From: Psococerastis gibbosa
Lineage: Eukaryota; Arthropoda; Insecta; Psocodea; Psocidae
Assembly (NCBI GenBank): GCA_963971405.1
Contig: OZ020493.1
Span: 2,108,001 to 2,172,000 of the forward strand
DNA: 64,000 bases
Direction: 5' to 3'
Each line of letters starts with the position of its first letter. The first letter of the stretch is position 1. The notes below the pieces were generated by a model. That model worked only from the letters and a program-made list of their open reading frames with translations, searched no databases and was not told the origin of the DNA. The position numbers and the translations under genes were made by a program. Positions 34,298 to 44,836 of the stretch are shown here, in pieces.

Positions 34298-35363
34298 TAG
34301 ATTTTTCTTTCTTTCTTGTTCTCAATCCTTCTCATAAAGGCCTCCTCTAAATATACACTAGTAACTGGTACCAGTCCCTTCTTGACGGATGGAATGTAAT
34401 GCCCAGACTAACTCTTGCAGCCACTAAGGGGCCAGTAACCAGTGTGCATGAGTAGAATGCATTTCACTAGAGATCTGAGGAGCGAGCTACAAATTTAAGG
34501 AGGCCAGATATTACCTCACACAATAAGCAGCTAAATCTCCTCTACCCTAGACCAAACACATTCTATCTCTTCTCAGGGGTTTCTTTTCAAATAAAACCAA
34601 CTATTTTACCCAGGTAAATGAAAATAAATTATGTAGTCAAGAAACTAAACTACTAGACAAAGTCAAATGTAACCAAGTTAGAAAAATCATTTACATAACT
34701 GCTGTAGCTAGAGAGTGCCATCTCTAGTAGTCCAGGTCTCAGATCAGCAAAAGGGTGGAATGCGCCAAGGGTTAAGCTTGTAGAATTATGCCTGAGAAAA
34801 GATTGACAAACCAATGTAGGGAAACCCTACCCTACATATCGAAAACTATAGACTACAATGACTACTAGAGACAGCCCTCGCTAAAAACCTTAATCAATTC
34901 AAAATTCAAAAAGTAGATACTTTTGTAGGTACGGTATATAGTTGAAGTGAAAACTGGAAACAAATGGCTCTCTCCTACCTTCCTTGCTGCATAAAATTGA
35001 TGATAGAGGTTAGCGAATCCAAATCACTCTCTGACAAAAGCCAATTCCTCCCCAATTGGTCAGGGCCTCCAGATATCCAATGGTTGCATCAGTGCAGTGC
35101 AATCAACCCTCTTGGCCCCGGAAAGGCCTTAAAAGCTCTCAGCTTTCCATTATTTCTTTTCAAAAATGCAAATCAAAACAACATCTCATACGTGGCCATT
35201 TTCTTCTTCCACACCTCTAAGCTGCCGTTCTAGCTTGTTTCTTCCAATGATTCCCTTGATTTTTGTAGGTGGCAGCACCTTCCGGCCACTCTTGATTTTT
35301 CTGTCTCATTTTCAATCTCTGTTCCCATTGTTTTTGGGAACATTCTTGACATTACAACTTTTA
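34298..35363 (-). pseudogene. Inserted block, possibly a retroposed transcript
   Basis: It interrupts a LINE whose sequence is continuous in the 48.4-kb copy (…GGCTTTCTTGATCAATTTTT…). Read on the minus strand it ends with an A-rich tail (AACAAGAAAGAAAGAAAAAT at about 34300-34320). The first 400 bp look coding-like in broken frames: SGRKVLPPTKIKGIIGRNKL, and QLGRNWLLSESDLDSLTSII. I do not recognise the parent protein. A processed pseudogene is the simplest reading; an unrelated repeat is possible. Confidence 0.4.
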
Positions 35364-35440
35364 TGATCAATTTTAATGCATAAATATCTTAAAAATCAAT
35401 TTTGAACTTATTCAATAATAAATTCCCTTAAAAATGATAA
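35364..35440 (-). pseudogene. Continuation of the LINE 3' end
   Basis: GATCAATTTTAATGCATAAA, then AATTTTGAACTTATTCAAT, matches 48379-48440 in the sister copy. Confidence 0.6.
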
Positions 35441-35988
35441 CATATTGCACTATTAAAGTACACTTGCACATATTTCGCCCTTTTAAAACGCTATGTTGAT
35501 TACTTTGAACTTCAATTTAAAAAATCTATTATATTCCATTCTTTAAAAATATACTAGTGAGTGGGACAAGAGTTAAACGCTTACTAAGTAAAATATTACT
35601 CACTCACTGGACTCCAAAGAGTATGGTTAATTGTAGCAAATTAAAAACCCTCCTGAAAGAGCACGACCTTAAAATCATACTTTGATTAATTGTTAGTAAT
35701 GAACCAAGAATGAATATAAATAATGCATCACTAAAAGTAAGCAGTAATGGTGAAGTAAGCCTACACTGCAGTAGTAGTAGTAGGCTACCCATTAAAAAAA
35801 AAAGTGGCTGTGCCGTATTGACGCTCTATCGTAACCAAGCCCATCCAGCGATTAGTATTACCATATTCTTGGGGTTAAAATGTAAACAAAACAATTTTCA
35901 ATAGAATTTTCCATTATAAAATGATATTGTTCACATTTTCAATCCCAGGTAGTGATTAATAATTATCGCCATAGAAGCCCGGTGATCA
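35441..35988. other. No gene recognised
   Basis: AT-rich, with a short TAG trinucleotide run near 35770-35783. Confidence 0.4.
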
Positions 35989-36123
35989 TTATTCAGTAGA
36001 TTTAATGTATCTTGGAACTGTTCTGTTGATAGAGGACAGTCTGATTCCTCCTTTTACAGCACTTTGTATACGACTGAACTTCTGTGCGCGTGTCATATCA
36101 TTTTCACGCTGACTGGTCGCCAT
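35989..36123 (-). CDS. Short unrecognised ORF, possible first exon
   Basis: 44 codons from an ATG in good context (CAAGATGGCG): MATSQRENDMTRAQKFSRIQ and on, rich in Arg, Ser and Gln. An overlapping frame on the same strand also looks coding (CPLSTEQFQDTLNLLNNDHR), so splicing or a frameshift is possible. It lies 1.9 kb beyond the last TDRD12-like exon I could place. No family recognised. Confidence 0.25.
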   Translation of the reverse strand: MATSQRENDMTRAQKFSRIQSAVKGGIRLSSINRTVPRYIKSTE

Positions 36124-36504
36124 CTTGAAATCGTCGTAAAAACTAAAAAATTATAATTTATCATTATCGCAATCGATATGCATATATACAAACATGCATA
36201 TAGGCCTATATGACATTTTGAACATGGGGTAGTATTAGACTAAGGGGGTCATGAACGAAATTGCAAACATAAGAATGAAAGAGCGGTTAGTTCCTGCTAT
36301 ATGCTCTTCCATACAAATCTCCATGCCTGGTGAGAGCTAGTGCTCATCGGAAGCTGTATCAGGACTGGAAAAGAAGAAAAAAATTAAAACTCTATATTCG
36401 ATGCATAGGCCTACCGGCACTGTGTATTTCGAATTTGTATATTGTTCGAATCAATAATAAATAACGTATTTGCTTTCAAGATAACGTACAATTTGACCCC
36501 CAAA

Positions 36505-36625
36505 AGGTGCAAGTGCAGAGGCTGCAGAAAGAACTATGGCACAAGAAGAGTGAAAGTTACTTAGAAAAGTGACTGATACCGGAGGAAGTGTTGAATTGCC
36601 AGAAACGGAGAGGTAGGAGGCTATG
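36505..36625 (+). pseudogene. LINE 3' scrap
   Basis: Shares the AAAAGTGNCTGATACCNGAGGAAGTG and GAGAGG words with the fragment at 39420. These derive from the Arg/Gly-rich C-terminus of a LINE ORF2. Too short for frame analysis. Confidence 0.4.
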
Positions 36626-36842
36626 TTTCACACCCGGGCAACGCGCTGATTACCCACGTTGATGGTGACAAAATCCAGACAGTGTCCGATAGTAGATATA
36701 GAATGCAAAAAAATAAAAACTCTTAAAACCTGCTTCATGTGCCAACGATATCGATATAAGTTAGTTTAATATGTTCCCGGCCTTCCCACAGCCTCATAAG
36801 GTATAAGCAATCTCTAACATGCATGTACGTGTTTATTTTCTA

Positions 36843-37065
36843 AATAATAAATAAATAAATATAGACTTTTTTCGATTACTAAGCCAACCTAGCGGAGTTA
36901 GGGCTAAAAACCCCTCTCATACACTCAACTAGGAAGGCCCAGGATCGCCTGCTTTACATTTAGCAAGGTCAGAAAATGTAGTAAGTGTGGGACTCGAACC
37001 AACAACCTTACGGGTGAGATTTGGACTCTGTACCACCAGCTTTAACCTTCTACCAGGTTTTGTCA
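36843..37065 (-). mobile_element. tRNA-derived SINE, complete-looking copy
   Basis: On the minus strand a tRNA-like head contains a perfect pol III B-box GGTTCGAGTCC (reverse of 36992-37002). The body follows (GGCCTTCCTAGTTGAGTGTA, GCTAGGTTGGCTTAGTAAT), then a T-run and an ATTTATTTATTTATTA tail. Copies: 59975-60190, with 5'-truncated ones at 26073 and 19640. A-box similarity (GGTTAAAGCTGGTGGTACAG) is weak. Confidence 0.85.
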
Positions 37066-37455
37066 ATCTCTAGCGGTCATGGAGACCTTTGGACATAGAA
37101 ATAGTAGAAAGAGGGGTCGTACACAGGGTCAAAATAGCTCACCCTGCGGGATACATACATATTTATTCCCAACTTTGCAACAAGGCAAGTTTACATTAAA
37201 TGATAAATTGTATAAAATTAAATTTAAAGAAGCTAAATGAAATTAAGTTATATTAATTTAAAATTTTATGAGGAATTAACCAGCCTAACTGTGTTTCCAC
37301 GTGCTAGGGCCGGTGCTGTGTTTCAATTTAATTCAGATTTGTTATGACGGTGTGCAGGTATGTGTTACGTATGTAAAGTGCAGGCTATATGTTAGAAGAG
37401 AGTTAATGAAATAAAATAAAAGTTTTGTTCTTTACGTCGATTAAAAATGTTGATT
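37066..37455. other. No gene recognised
   Basis: AT-rich sequence between a SINE and a LINE 3' end. Confidence 0.4.
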
Positions 37456-37466
37456 AAAATATATTT

Positions 37467-37697
37467 TTATTCTTCTACATGGAATAGTAAGTTTTCTAGA
37501 TCTGTTCTTTCCGCATGAAGGCATAAGTTTAGTAGGTGTTTAAATGAAGTTTTCATTGTACAACTTTTTACGACTACGGGGAGCAGGTTAAATATTTTTG
37601 GTGCCAGGTATGTGTAGCTATTTTTTGCCAAGCTGAGGTTTTGTCTTGGTAGTAGGAGTGTAGTAGTAGGATGCTGAAAGTAAGTTATTCGTATCAA
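37467..37697 (-). pseudogene. LINE 3' end (ORF2 C-terminus)
   Basis: The minus frame reads RQNLSLAKNSYTYLAPKIFN, LLPVVVKSC and SFKHLLNLCL. This matches the terminal block of Jockey/CR1-type ORF2 (…Y-x-A-P-K-x-F-N-x-L-P…F-K). It is truncated upstream. Confidence 0.7.
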
Positions 37698-37978
37698 CGG
37701 CTACTGCAAGCTATGCCGATGGCGAACCTTTGGGTGTTGAACTCACGCATTGTAGTGGTTCGATCATGGTCATCAATATGCATTTCAATATGCAAAATAC
37801 AATACGATACGACCTATTAAGGCTTGATTACTGGTGGAGAATATCTTGCCCCTGGCCTATTTGGGATGCTGTGATCAGCATGATCACCGCCCCCTCCCCG
37901 CCTCGTTGCGCCACCTAATGCTTATACTAACGCATCAATATGTAAAATAAGAAAGCAAGGTAACTAATTGAAACTTAC

Positions 37979-38276
37979 CGTCATCATGTGTGTCAACTCC
38001 AACATCAAACTCGATATCAAACAGAAATTCCTCCTCCGTCGCCTTTCTAGCCAGTCCAAATTCTTCTGCTATCAGCCGGCCAATGCTGCGCCCCTCCGCA
38101 TCAAATAAATTGACCTTATATGTCCGACCACCGAGCAAAGAGGGCGCCACATCAGTCGGCAACACTCGGGCCCAACAATGATCATCGTTATTCCCACAAT
38201 GAACGTAAATCTGATCTATTATGCTTTTTGGGCATTGGGGAATATTCCAAATCCCACCCAGCTGACATTCGATTGC
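37979..38276 (-). CDS. TDRD12: TDRD12-like exon h: end of the extended Tudor domain
   Basis: Acceptor TTTTGTTTTAG|GCAATC (phase 0) and donor GATGACG|GTAAGT (phase 1), 298 bp. Joined to exon g it gives LPFQ-AIECQLGGI, the conserved L-P-x-Q-A-x-x-C-x-L of extended Tudors. It continues HCWARVLPTDVAPSLLGGRT, YKVNLFDAEGRSIGRLIAEE, FGLARK, and then an acidic tail (ATEEEFLFDIEFDVG). The exon does not end the protein. The next exon was not recognised downstream. Confidence 0.87.
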
Positions 38277-38379
38277 CTAAAACAAAATGTTTATCTAGTA
38301 TGTTGATTAAGTCGGCATAAACCAGGCGCGGGGTTAGAAATTTTTAACGGGGGAGGAGAGGCAATGATACTTGAGAAAA

Positions 38380-38745
38380 TTCGTCTTAACCGCTGGGCCC
38401 GACAAGAACAGTTCATCTATATCCTTTACTTATATGCTTTTATAGTGACATGATTCATATAGCTAGACAGGTTAGCACAGCTACACAACTATCTAACCGA
38501 ACAGGTCTGTGAGCTTACTTAATTGCATAAGACAATGCTTCATTCATTATATTAAACGAAATTAGAGGATATTTAAAAACTGGACTTGGTGTGGTTCAAA
38601 CCCACGGTCTATGCCTAGCCGGAGCGTCGTCTTAACGGCTGGACCACAATTTCGGTTACAACGAGGAGGTTACCTCTTCAAACAAAGTTAATTTAATGTC
38701 AGTGTTATATATACCATACAATACTGCAATATAAGGCAATAATAA
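38380..38745 (-). repeat. tRNA-like SINE family, second locus
   Basis: GTGGTTCAAACCCACGGTCT, then GGAGCGTCGTCTTAACGGCTGGACC, on the + strand is the reverse of the tRNA-like head at 5575-5690. A body half (GACAGGTTAGCACAGCTACA, AGGTCTGTGAGC) precedes it and a TATATAACACTGACATTAAATTAAC-type body follows. It lies in the last intron recognised of the TDRD12-like gene and is decayed. Confidence 0.6.
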
Positions 38746-38867
38746 TTAATTATCTTTTCCGTTATTCATGCCCACCCTTGTTAGCCGAAGCCTAATGAAA
38801 GGCGAACATTCAGCAAACATTAATTAATAGTCATGCCAATGGTTGGGCTGACAATTGTCCTCATAGT

Positions 38868-39215
38868 AATGATTCACTCTGAACAGCTAGGTCCAAAGGT
38901 AATACACGTGTGTACCAGTGCACCTTTAGCCTACTTCCATCAGTTGTGCGTCATTATTTGCCAATCAGAGCGCTATTTACATGTTCTTTAGACTACTGGG
39001 TAGGCTTGGTGAAGTGATATACGACTTGTAACGGCGACTTCGAGGGAAACTCCCAGACGACTCCAGACTACTGAGATATGAGAGAGAGAGTTGCGCCATG
39101 TAATTAGGGTAACTCTATTTGTAGTGTATTACATTGTATATATTTATCTTTAAGTTAAAGTATTGTGTACAGCCCTCTACATGGTCAAATAGACCATAAC
39201 ACAATTACTTGGCTT
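38868..39215 (+). repeat. Interspersed repeat, copy 1
   Basis: GATTCACTCTG, AGTAATACACGTGTGTACCA, GCCAATCAGAGCGCTATTTA and TTGTAACGGCGACTTCGAGG recur in order at 53885-54065. A shared end (TGGTCAAATA with flanking T-rich sequence) is at about 39180 and 54590. The nature of the element is not known. Confidence 0.65.
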
Positions 39216-39419
39216 CGTTTTATTTACTCATTAACAAAAAGAAAGTTTAGTGTTTAGCTAGCCTTCCAATGTCTCCCACATACCTAGCGCTAGTTCCCAG
39301 ATTGGCCCTGTGCAAAGAAAAATGTAATAGCACGACACCCCTTTGAGGGTCTAAGACTATTTCAGTTCGGCAGCCTTGCGATGTATGCAAGGACAAGGTA
39401 CCCTACAGTAGACCCAGCC

Positions 39420-39725
39420 CCAGGAAGAAACATAGGGAACACGAAGAAGGGGACGGCCAAGGGAAAGACACATCAGAAAAGTGATTGAGGACGATCTCAG
39501 AAAAGTGGACTGATACTAGAGGAAGTGCTGAATAGTCAGAGGAGGGAGAGGAGAGATTGGAAGAGGTCTAATAATTACACAATCGGACGTCCTCGAAAAC
39601 GCTGGAAGGATGAGTCGGAAACTGACCTCGCGAGTTGGGAGTCCGTTGTACAAAACCTAGATGACTGGAGGAGGTTGTCGAGCAGACCAAAGCTCATCAA
39701 GGGCTGTAGAGCCAGGGGAAAATGA
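39420..39725 (+). pseudogene. LINE 3' ends (ORF2 C-terminus), two overlapping frames
   Basis: RRGRPRERHIRKVIEDDLRK in one frame and IGRPRKRWKDESETDLASWE with DDWRRL in another. The G-R-P-R-x-R-W-x-D…W-R block is the usual C-terminal tail of several LINE clades. It lies 155 bp from a TDRD12-like exon, in the intron. Confidence 0.65.
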
Positions 39726-39768
39726 AGTATCAATCACTCCCGGACAACCAGAGCTGATTGTGGGCGAT

Positions 39769-39800
39769 AACGACGACGACGATAATGATGATGATGATGA
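39769..39800 (+). repeat. GAY trinucleotide run
   Basis: GACGACGACGATAATGATGATGATGATGA, a short microsatellite. Confidence 0.8.
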
Positions 39801-39879
39801 ACCCCGACCTTCCGTTCCATTGTCCAGTTGTCTGACAACTGCACTACTGAACCAGTACAGAGATCTACGCATACCTTAC

Positions 39880-40018
39880 CTGGAAAGGCAGACGGGCTAT
39901 TAAGTCGAGGGAAATGCGTGTAAGATTCGAATGCGCAACTTTGGATAGATCACCGTAGTCGACAAACAATACGATCACACTGTCGGCTGCTACATACTTC
40001 ACTTGTCCCCGGTTCCAC
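39880..40018 (-). CDS. TDRD12: TDRD12-like exon g: Tudor barrel
   Basis: Acceptor CTTGTTTATCAG|GTGGAA (phase 2) and donor TTCCAG|GTAAGG (phase 0), 139 bp. It reads RWNRGQVKYVAADSVIVLFV, then DYGDLSKVAHSNLTRISLDL, then LPFQ. W-x-R-x-x-V…V-x-F-V-D-Y-G-D is the core Tudor signature. The region that binds dimethylarginine in other Tudors is present in outline. It sits 155 bp from a LINE 3' fragment. Confidence 0.88.
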
Positions 40019-40029
40019 CTGATAAACAA

Positions 40030-41120
40030 GATAAACAAATAATATTAACAGCAATTAACTAATACAAAGGAGAGTCGAACAACTCACCGGAGCAAGAGGA
40101 AAAGTAATGGCCGAGCTCAAGACGTAAGCGTCCAACCGGGTCGAGTATAGGTAATAGGTCCGGTGTGACTCCCTCACTCTGCAACGGCACTAAGAGGGTA
40201 GAGGGAAGAATAAACTAATGCAAAGGAGAAAGGAGATATAATGGGCATACGACGGCCATTGGCATAGCTAGTGAAAACACAGTGTTTCTTCTTGAAAAAT
40301 TGAACAAATTGGCTTGCAGCAACTTGCAGTCCGAACAATTTCGACCCTGTGCCAATTTCTGTTGTTTCTAATGGTGGAAATGACCGTATGCATTATAGAT
40401 ATTAGTAAAGCCTATCAGCAAGCTAATAATTGCTGGTCTGATGGGATTTGGGAATTGCCTACCTAGTTCTCAAGGCAAATTTAAAAAAATTGCAACAAAG
40501 TTTAAAATTTTAATTTTAAATTTGTAAGTTTAGATAGATAGGTATCTTATAAAATACTAATGTAAAGATATAGATCGTGAAATGAGAGGAGAACGCAGCA
40601 AAGAACATTAATGAGTTTTGGAGGAGTTTGCGGCCACGCCCCCCCCCCCCACATCTTGTGCCCATGGCCACCGTTCCTTACAAATAAATCTGTTTCATTG
40701 TACTTGTTGTCATCTGGTACTGGTAGTCTGGTACATCAGATAAGCTAACGCTGCCTCCCGTAGTAGAACACATCAACTCAATCAGTCTATCTACTATATT
40801 ACTGTAATATATGATAATTAAGGTATTTTTATAAATAAAAAAACGCAATACAATTAATAAATATCCATGGGCGGTGGGCCCACTAAGTGCACCTGTGAAG
40901 GGGACATGCGTCGTGGCCCTTTTCCCCCAATTACACACTCGAATAATGGCCCAATATTCGATGCAATAAAAATTGGTTGAAGAAAAATTGGAATTGTAAT
41001 AACAAAAATTCAGATTCAATCGAATATTCGATCGAATTTAAGACACACGCCTTAAATTGGATCCAAAAATTTTGTAAACAAACCAACCATGGCAACCAAC
41101 GCCAACACGTAAACAATCGT
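40030..41120. other. Intronic DNA, nothing recognised
   Basis: Includes a C-run at 40639-40650. The minus-strand frames near 40678-41116 lack motifs. Confidence 0.4.
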
Positions 41121-41127
41121 TTTCAAA

Positions 41128-41301
41128 ATGGCGCCTAATGTGAAGTGGATGATGGAAATGACCAAATTATTATTTGAATTAATCCAGGAAGAGGAGCATT
41201 TATACGATAAACTAAACCCAGTTTACGCAAATAAATTTAAGCGACTCTCTTCGCAAGAGAAAATTAATAGGAAGATTAATGATGCATTTATTTCCCCATG
41301 A
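41128..41301 (+). CDS. Small MADF-like ORF
   Basis: 57 codons from an ATG in good context (AAAATGGCG). KLLFELIQEEEHLYDKLNPV, then YANKF and KINRKINDAF, fits the MADF pattern L-I-x-x-h…L-Y-D-x-x-x-x-x-Y-x-N. MADF proteins are found as arthropod transcription regulators and as the DNA-binding partner protein of PIF/Harbinger transposons. The stop comes right after the domain. It is probably a transposon relic, in a TDRD12-like intron on the other strand. Confidence 0.5.
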   Translation: MAPNVKWMMEMTKLLFELIQEEEHLYDKLNPVYANKFKRLSSQEKINRKINDAFISP

Positions 41302-41559
41302 TTTGTTTTCCCGTTGTCGCCTTCTGTATTAGGGGCTTAGCCCACTTAGCCATAATCGACAGTGCCTAAAGTTACTATTGTCGCTAACAGCGTGACGAAG
41401 TTACAATAGAATATTTATTTCATTTTTAACCGCAAGGTACAATACAATGTAGGGCATAGGTTCTAGACGTTGTCAATAATAAATAGCCCCAAAAAATTAG
41501 TTGTCTTAAATAGTCTAAATTATAAACTCCTGCACGGAGTAGGGGCAACTCTCCGCATA

Positions 41560-42060
41560 AAATGCATTCATTTTAAAGTGCTCAAGGAATGAATGGACGC
41601 CCTGTTTTCAAGTTATTGACTACGCTGTGTCCGGTATGAAGGGCTTGTGTGGAACTCACACTATTTATTGGATAATTTTTTAAAGAAAAAAGCAGATTAT
41701 GACAATAAAAATGCAACAAATGAGGCACCTTAAAATCTTCATAAATTTTAGTCGTCGGGGTTCTACGAGGCATAAATAAAGATATTTTTATTAATGAGTT
41801 CATAGCTACACAGATTTGTTTGATATAAGAATGGCTCCACCCGAAGTAGCAGCCACGGCATACTGCGCTATGGTCTGTGCTATCCCAAAATAAACCTGTC
41901 TCATTAATGTCTTTGACAAGATATTTTTCAATTCAACAAACATATATATAGACATCCGAAGGCGGCTTACAGATTGCTGTATTTGTAGGTGCTATTTTAA
42001 GTTTTCATCTATTAGTACACCAAGATATTTTGTATACGATACATTTCTAACCAAAAAACA
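41560..42060 (-). pseudogene. LINE 3' end
   Basis: The minus strand reads RQVYFGIAQTIAQYAV (the post-RT block L-x-x-Y-x-x-x-x-x-S-x-x-x-Y), then PRRTPTTKIYEDFKVPHL, then YCHNLLFSLKN and GRPF. This is the C-terminal part of a CR1-like ORF2. It meets a plus-strand LINE 3' end at about 42100, tail to tail or by nested insertion. Confidence 0.65.
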
Positions 42061-42099
42061 ATTATTACATCCATACAAATTATCACAGTTAAAGTCAAT

Positions 42100-42475
42100 T
42101 CTCTAGACAGAGTGGCGAGCATTCAAAGAAGTCAGCTAAAAATTATATACAAAAACGCAGTCCCGCAAGATCTCAATTTATTTAAAAAGTTAAAGTGTAT
42201 GACTGTTTATGACTTGTATAAATATAACTTGATAACAACGAACTACTACAGTAATGAATACAAAAGTCATACTGCAAGTTTAAGAAATGCGACAAGAAGA
42301 GAGGGTGTCCAATACAAAAGATTTATAGAACCAATGTATTATAACAAATATGGACAAGCCGAACTACGTGTAGCTATTCCGTCGGTGTTTAACGAATTAC
42401 CCGACGAACTACTCATAATACAAAATATTGGCTCAGTTAAAAAATTAATAACAAACTGGTTTTTTCAGTAACTAA
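42100..42475 (+). pseudogene. LINE 3' end, 119 open codons
   Basis: IQRSQLKIIYKN, KCMTVYDLYKYNLIT, SHTASLRNATRR, PSVFNELPDEL and a terminal KKLITNWFFQ. This is the typical end of a CR1/Jockey-type ORF2. It is truncated upstream, and an A/T-rich 3' UTR follows to about 42600. Confidence 0.75.
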
Positions 42476-42683
42476 CGTACAATGTCTTCTTTGCTTACTT
42501 GCAAAAGAACAAATAGTGTTTTCAGTAAATGTCTTTTAGTAAAGGAACTTTGGGTTTATAGACCTATTTAATATTTGGAAATTTTAAAATAAAAGTTAAT
42601 TATGTTTTGTTGTAAAATACATTTTAAAATCTTTACTTTTTCTATCTGAGGTGACATCTTGTATCCAAACTCGCCCAGACAAA

Positions 42684-43535
42684 CTTCCTGAACTTCTTAG
42701 ACCTCACCATAACCAAAAATAATAGCAACCTAGACTTCAAGATATTTCGTAAAGAAACCCATAGCGATAATGTAATCCCTGTTGACTCTTCTCACCCATT
42801 CCAGCATTCCATAGTATGATTTTTCGACTCCTTAACATCCCTATGAATGAAACCAACTATAATAATGAATTAATTACAATAAAACAAATTGCCCAAAATA
42901 ACAATTTCAATCTCAATCTAGTAGACAGAATTCTACGACATCACAAAATCAAACACAACCTCAAACTAACTTACCCCCCAGAGAGCATATAACAGGTATT
43001 GGAGACACCAACACCAACAGCACATTCGCGAAACACCTTAACTCAGAAAATCACACATTCGATCCTCACAATTGAACAGCCCTACACAAAATAAAGAAAA
43101 GTTACACTTTAATTTTTTTTCTGAAAATGTTGAAATTAAAAGAGCTTTACACAATAAGGAAAATTAACAAACGACACAACATTCACACAATCATCCCCTC
43201 TAATAGATCTAGCTAGTAGGTTAGGAATAGGTACCCAGCCACGCCCCCTCCCCCCGCTCCCAGTCCTATATAAACCAAGGTTTCCTCTCCCTAGTCACAT
43301 TTGCATCTTCTCCTCGAGTTGAACAAGTCCCAAATCGCAGATAAGGTGTAACTGTGCTAGTGGGTTCCCTCTGTAGATGGCAGTTCAGCGCTCAGGGTTT
43401 TTTACTAACCCAAGTGGGTTTCTTAGACAAAGTTAATTTCTTAACGATTATTTGGGTTTTACTAATTCGGGTTGTTATAACAAGTTTTTCTTAAACTCTA
43501 TGTTTTTGTAATTTTTTGTTTATTTCTGTTGATTA
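42684..43535 (+). mobile_element. Penelope-like element, 5'-truncated and internally deleted copy
   Basis: Begins at the FLDLTIT region of the RT and follows the 28441 copy through RKETHSDNVIPVDS. It then jumps over the GIY-YIG core to FAKHLNSENHTFDPHN and the shared 3' end. The internal deletion removes about 0.2 kb of the nuclease. It ends near GTTTTTGTAATTTTTTGTTT. Confidence 0.85.
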
Positions 43536-43589
43536 TATGCCCTTGGTCCGTGCAGTAACGGACGAAGGAAAATAATAAAAATAAAAAAA

Positions 43590-43985
43590 ATAATATCACA
43601 GTTCAAACAATTTTTGCAGAAAATTTTTAGTATTTTATTTATGGGTTGACCAGATTTAGAAAGAGAAAAAGTCATGTAATAGGTTTTGTCATAATTAAGT
43701 GACGACTTATTCTGACAATTCTGAACGTGGTTAAAAGCAAGTTGAGCTTTCGTAAAGGTATCTTCCCAGTCATCACCTGATACTACAATGGCACTAGCAT
43801 CGGCATAACTAATAATATGACTATCAATTTGGGCATCACAAAATTAAATTTCAAAAACTAAAAACAATATAGGACCAAGAACAGGACCTGGGACACCACA
43901 AGCAAACACTTCTTCCTCACTCAAAATGCTTAAAGAAGACAGCCTAACTCCCGAAACTCTGTTACTCAAGTAGGATTTTATTAAT
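43590..43985 (-). pseudogene. LINE reverse transcriptase fragment
   Basis: The minus strand reads LSEEEVFACGVPGPVLGPIL, then SHIISYADASAIVVSGDDWE and FTKAQLAFNHVQN. G-V-x-x-G-x-x-L-G-P-I-L-F is RT motif B. YADA replaces the usual YADD, so it is inactive. It is a short fragment between two Penelope-like copies. Confidence 0.75.
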
Positions 43986-43989
43986 TCGT

Positions 43990-44370
43990 ATCAAACTCCT
44001 CGTATACCGTAATTGTATAGATTGATTTATTGTAAATGATAAATCACTCCCCCCTGAAGTTCTGCCTACGGCTTTTTTAGGGAAGGCCCACTGCAGAAAT
44101 TAATTAAGTTCAACAATTGAGTTTTTGCGGTGCTGCAAAATTAAAATATCTAAATTAAATATTTCAATATTACGATATTGTTGTATGGGTGTAGCCTACC
44201 GTAATGTACTTTGGTATTATAATGTATTTCCTTCTTTCTTTCGGTAGGTTCCGGTGGAAAAATTACCCTTTTGAATCGAGTTTCGAAGCTTCACATTCCA
44301 GTTCATAATCCAGTTCTCCACCAACTGAACAATTCCACGCACCTAACAGCTACACCTGCAATGAACATAC
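43990..44370. other. Intronic DNA, nothing recognised
   Basis: AT-rich spacer 3' of TDRD12-like exon f in the gene's direction. Confidence 0.4.
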
Positions 44371-44487
44371 CTCCCGGAACCCCCATCGCGGGCAAGGCAA
44401 AATGCTCCGACTTCCAAAAGCAGCGGCTCCTTTTTCACGACTTCTCGGTCACCCATCTTTTGGCAATCGTTCTCCAAGGAGATGAAT
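44371..44487 (-). CDS. TDRD12: TDRD12-like exon f: extended Tudor, first half of the core
   Basis: Acceptor TTTGGTTCCAG|ATTCAT (phase 2) and donor CCGGGAG|GTATGT (phase 2), 117 bp. It reads FISLENDCQKMGDREVVKKE, then PLLLEVGAFCLARDGGSGR. The helix followed by V-G-A-x-C-x-A-R-D is the classic entry to a Tudor barrel. The opposite strand of this exon has a longer but meaningless open frame. Confidence 0.82.
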
Positions 44488-44489
44488 CT

Positions 44490-44836
44490 GGAACCAAAGC
44501 AATTATCAGCGTACTAAGATGCAAGACCGTATACAATACTTTACAATACATAATTTACTTACATTGTCTCGATTAACTCGGTTTCACAAGAGTGGGGGGG
44601 GGGGGGGGAATATCGGGCCGAGAAACCAGGTGGGCCATTATTGGATTTCACATTCCCCGGAGACGGACATATGGCACTTCATTCTAGTGAAGAGAAGTAA
44701 AAAAGGGAAGGGAAATAATATATTTTACACACACACATATAACGGTATTTACAAAATGAACGCAAACCACTTTGAATGTATTCGTGTAGACGGAATAGAG
44801 CTTATGGATGAGCACGGATAGCTTGGGTTAGTACTA
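44490..44836. other. Intronic DNA with a G-run
   Basis: A G-run at 44594-44608 and an AC microsatellite-like patch near 44728. No gene. Confidence 0.4.

Noticed and set aside
38868-39215. Solo LTR
   Set aside because: A repeat relationship to 53880-54620 is clear, but no matching internal region, TG/CA ends or target duplication could be shown.
39657-39903. Acidic open frames on both strands around the GAC/GAT run
   Set aside because: They arise from a trinucleotide repeat next to a LINE tail and overlap the true TDRD12-like exon only in other frames.
44271-44576. 101-codon forward ORF
   Set aside because: It is the shadow of TDRD12-like exon f on the opposite strand.
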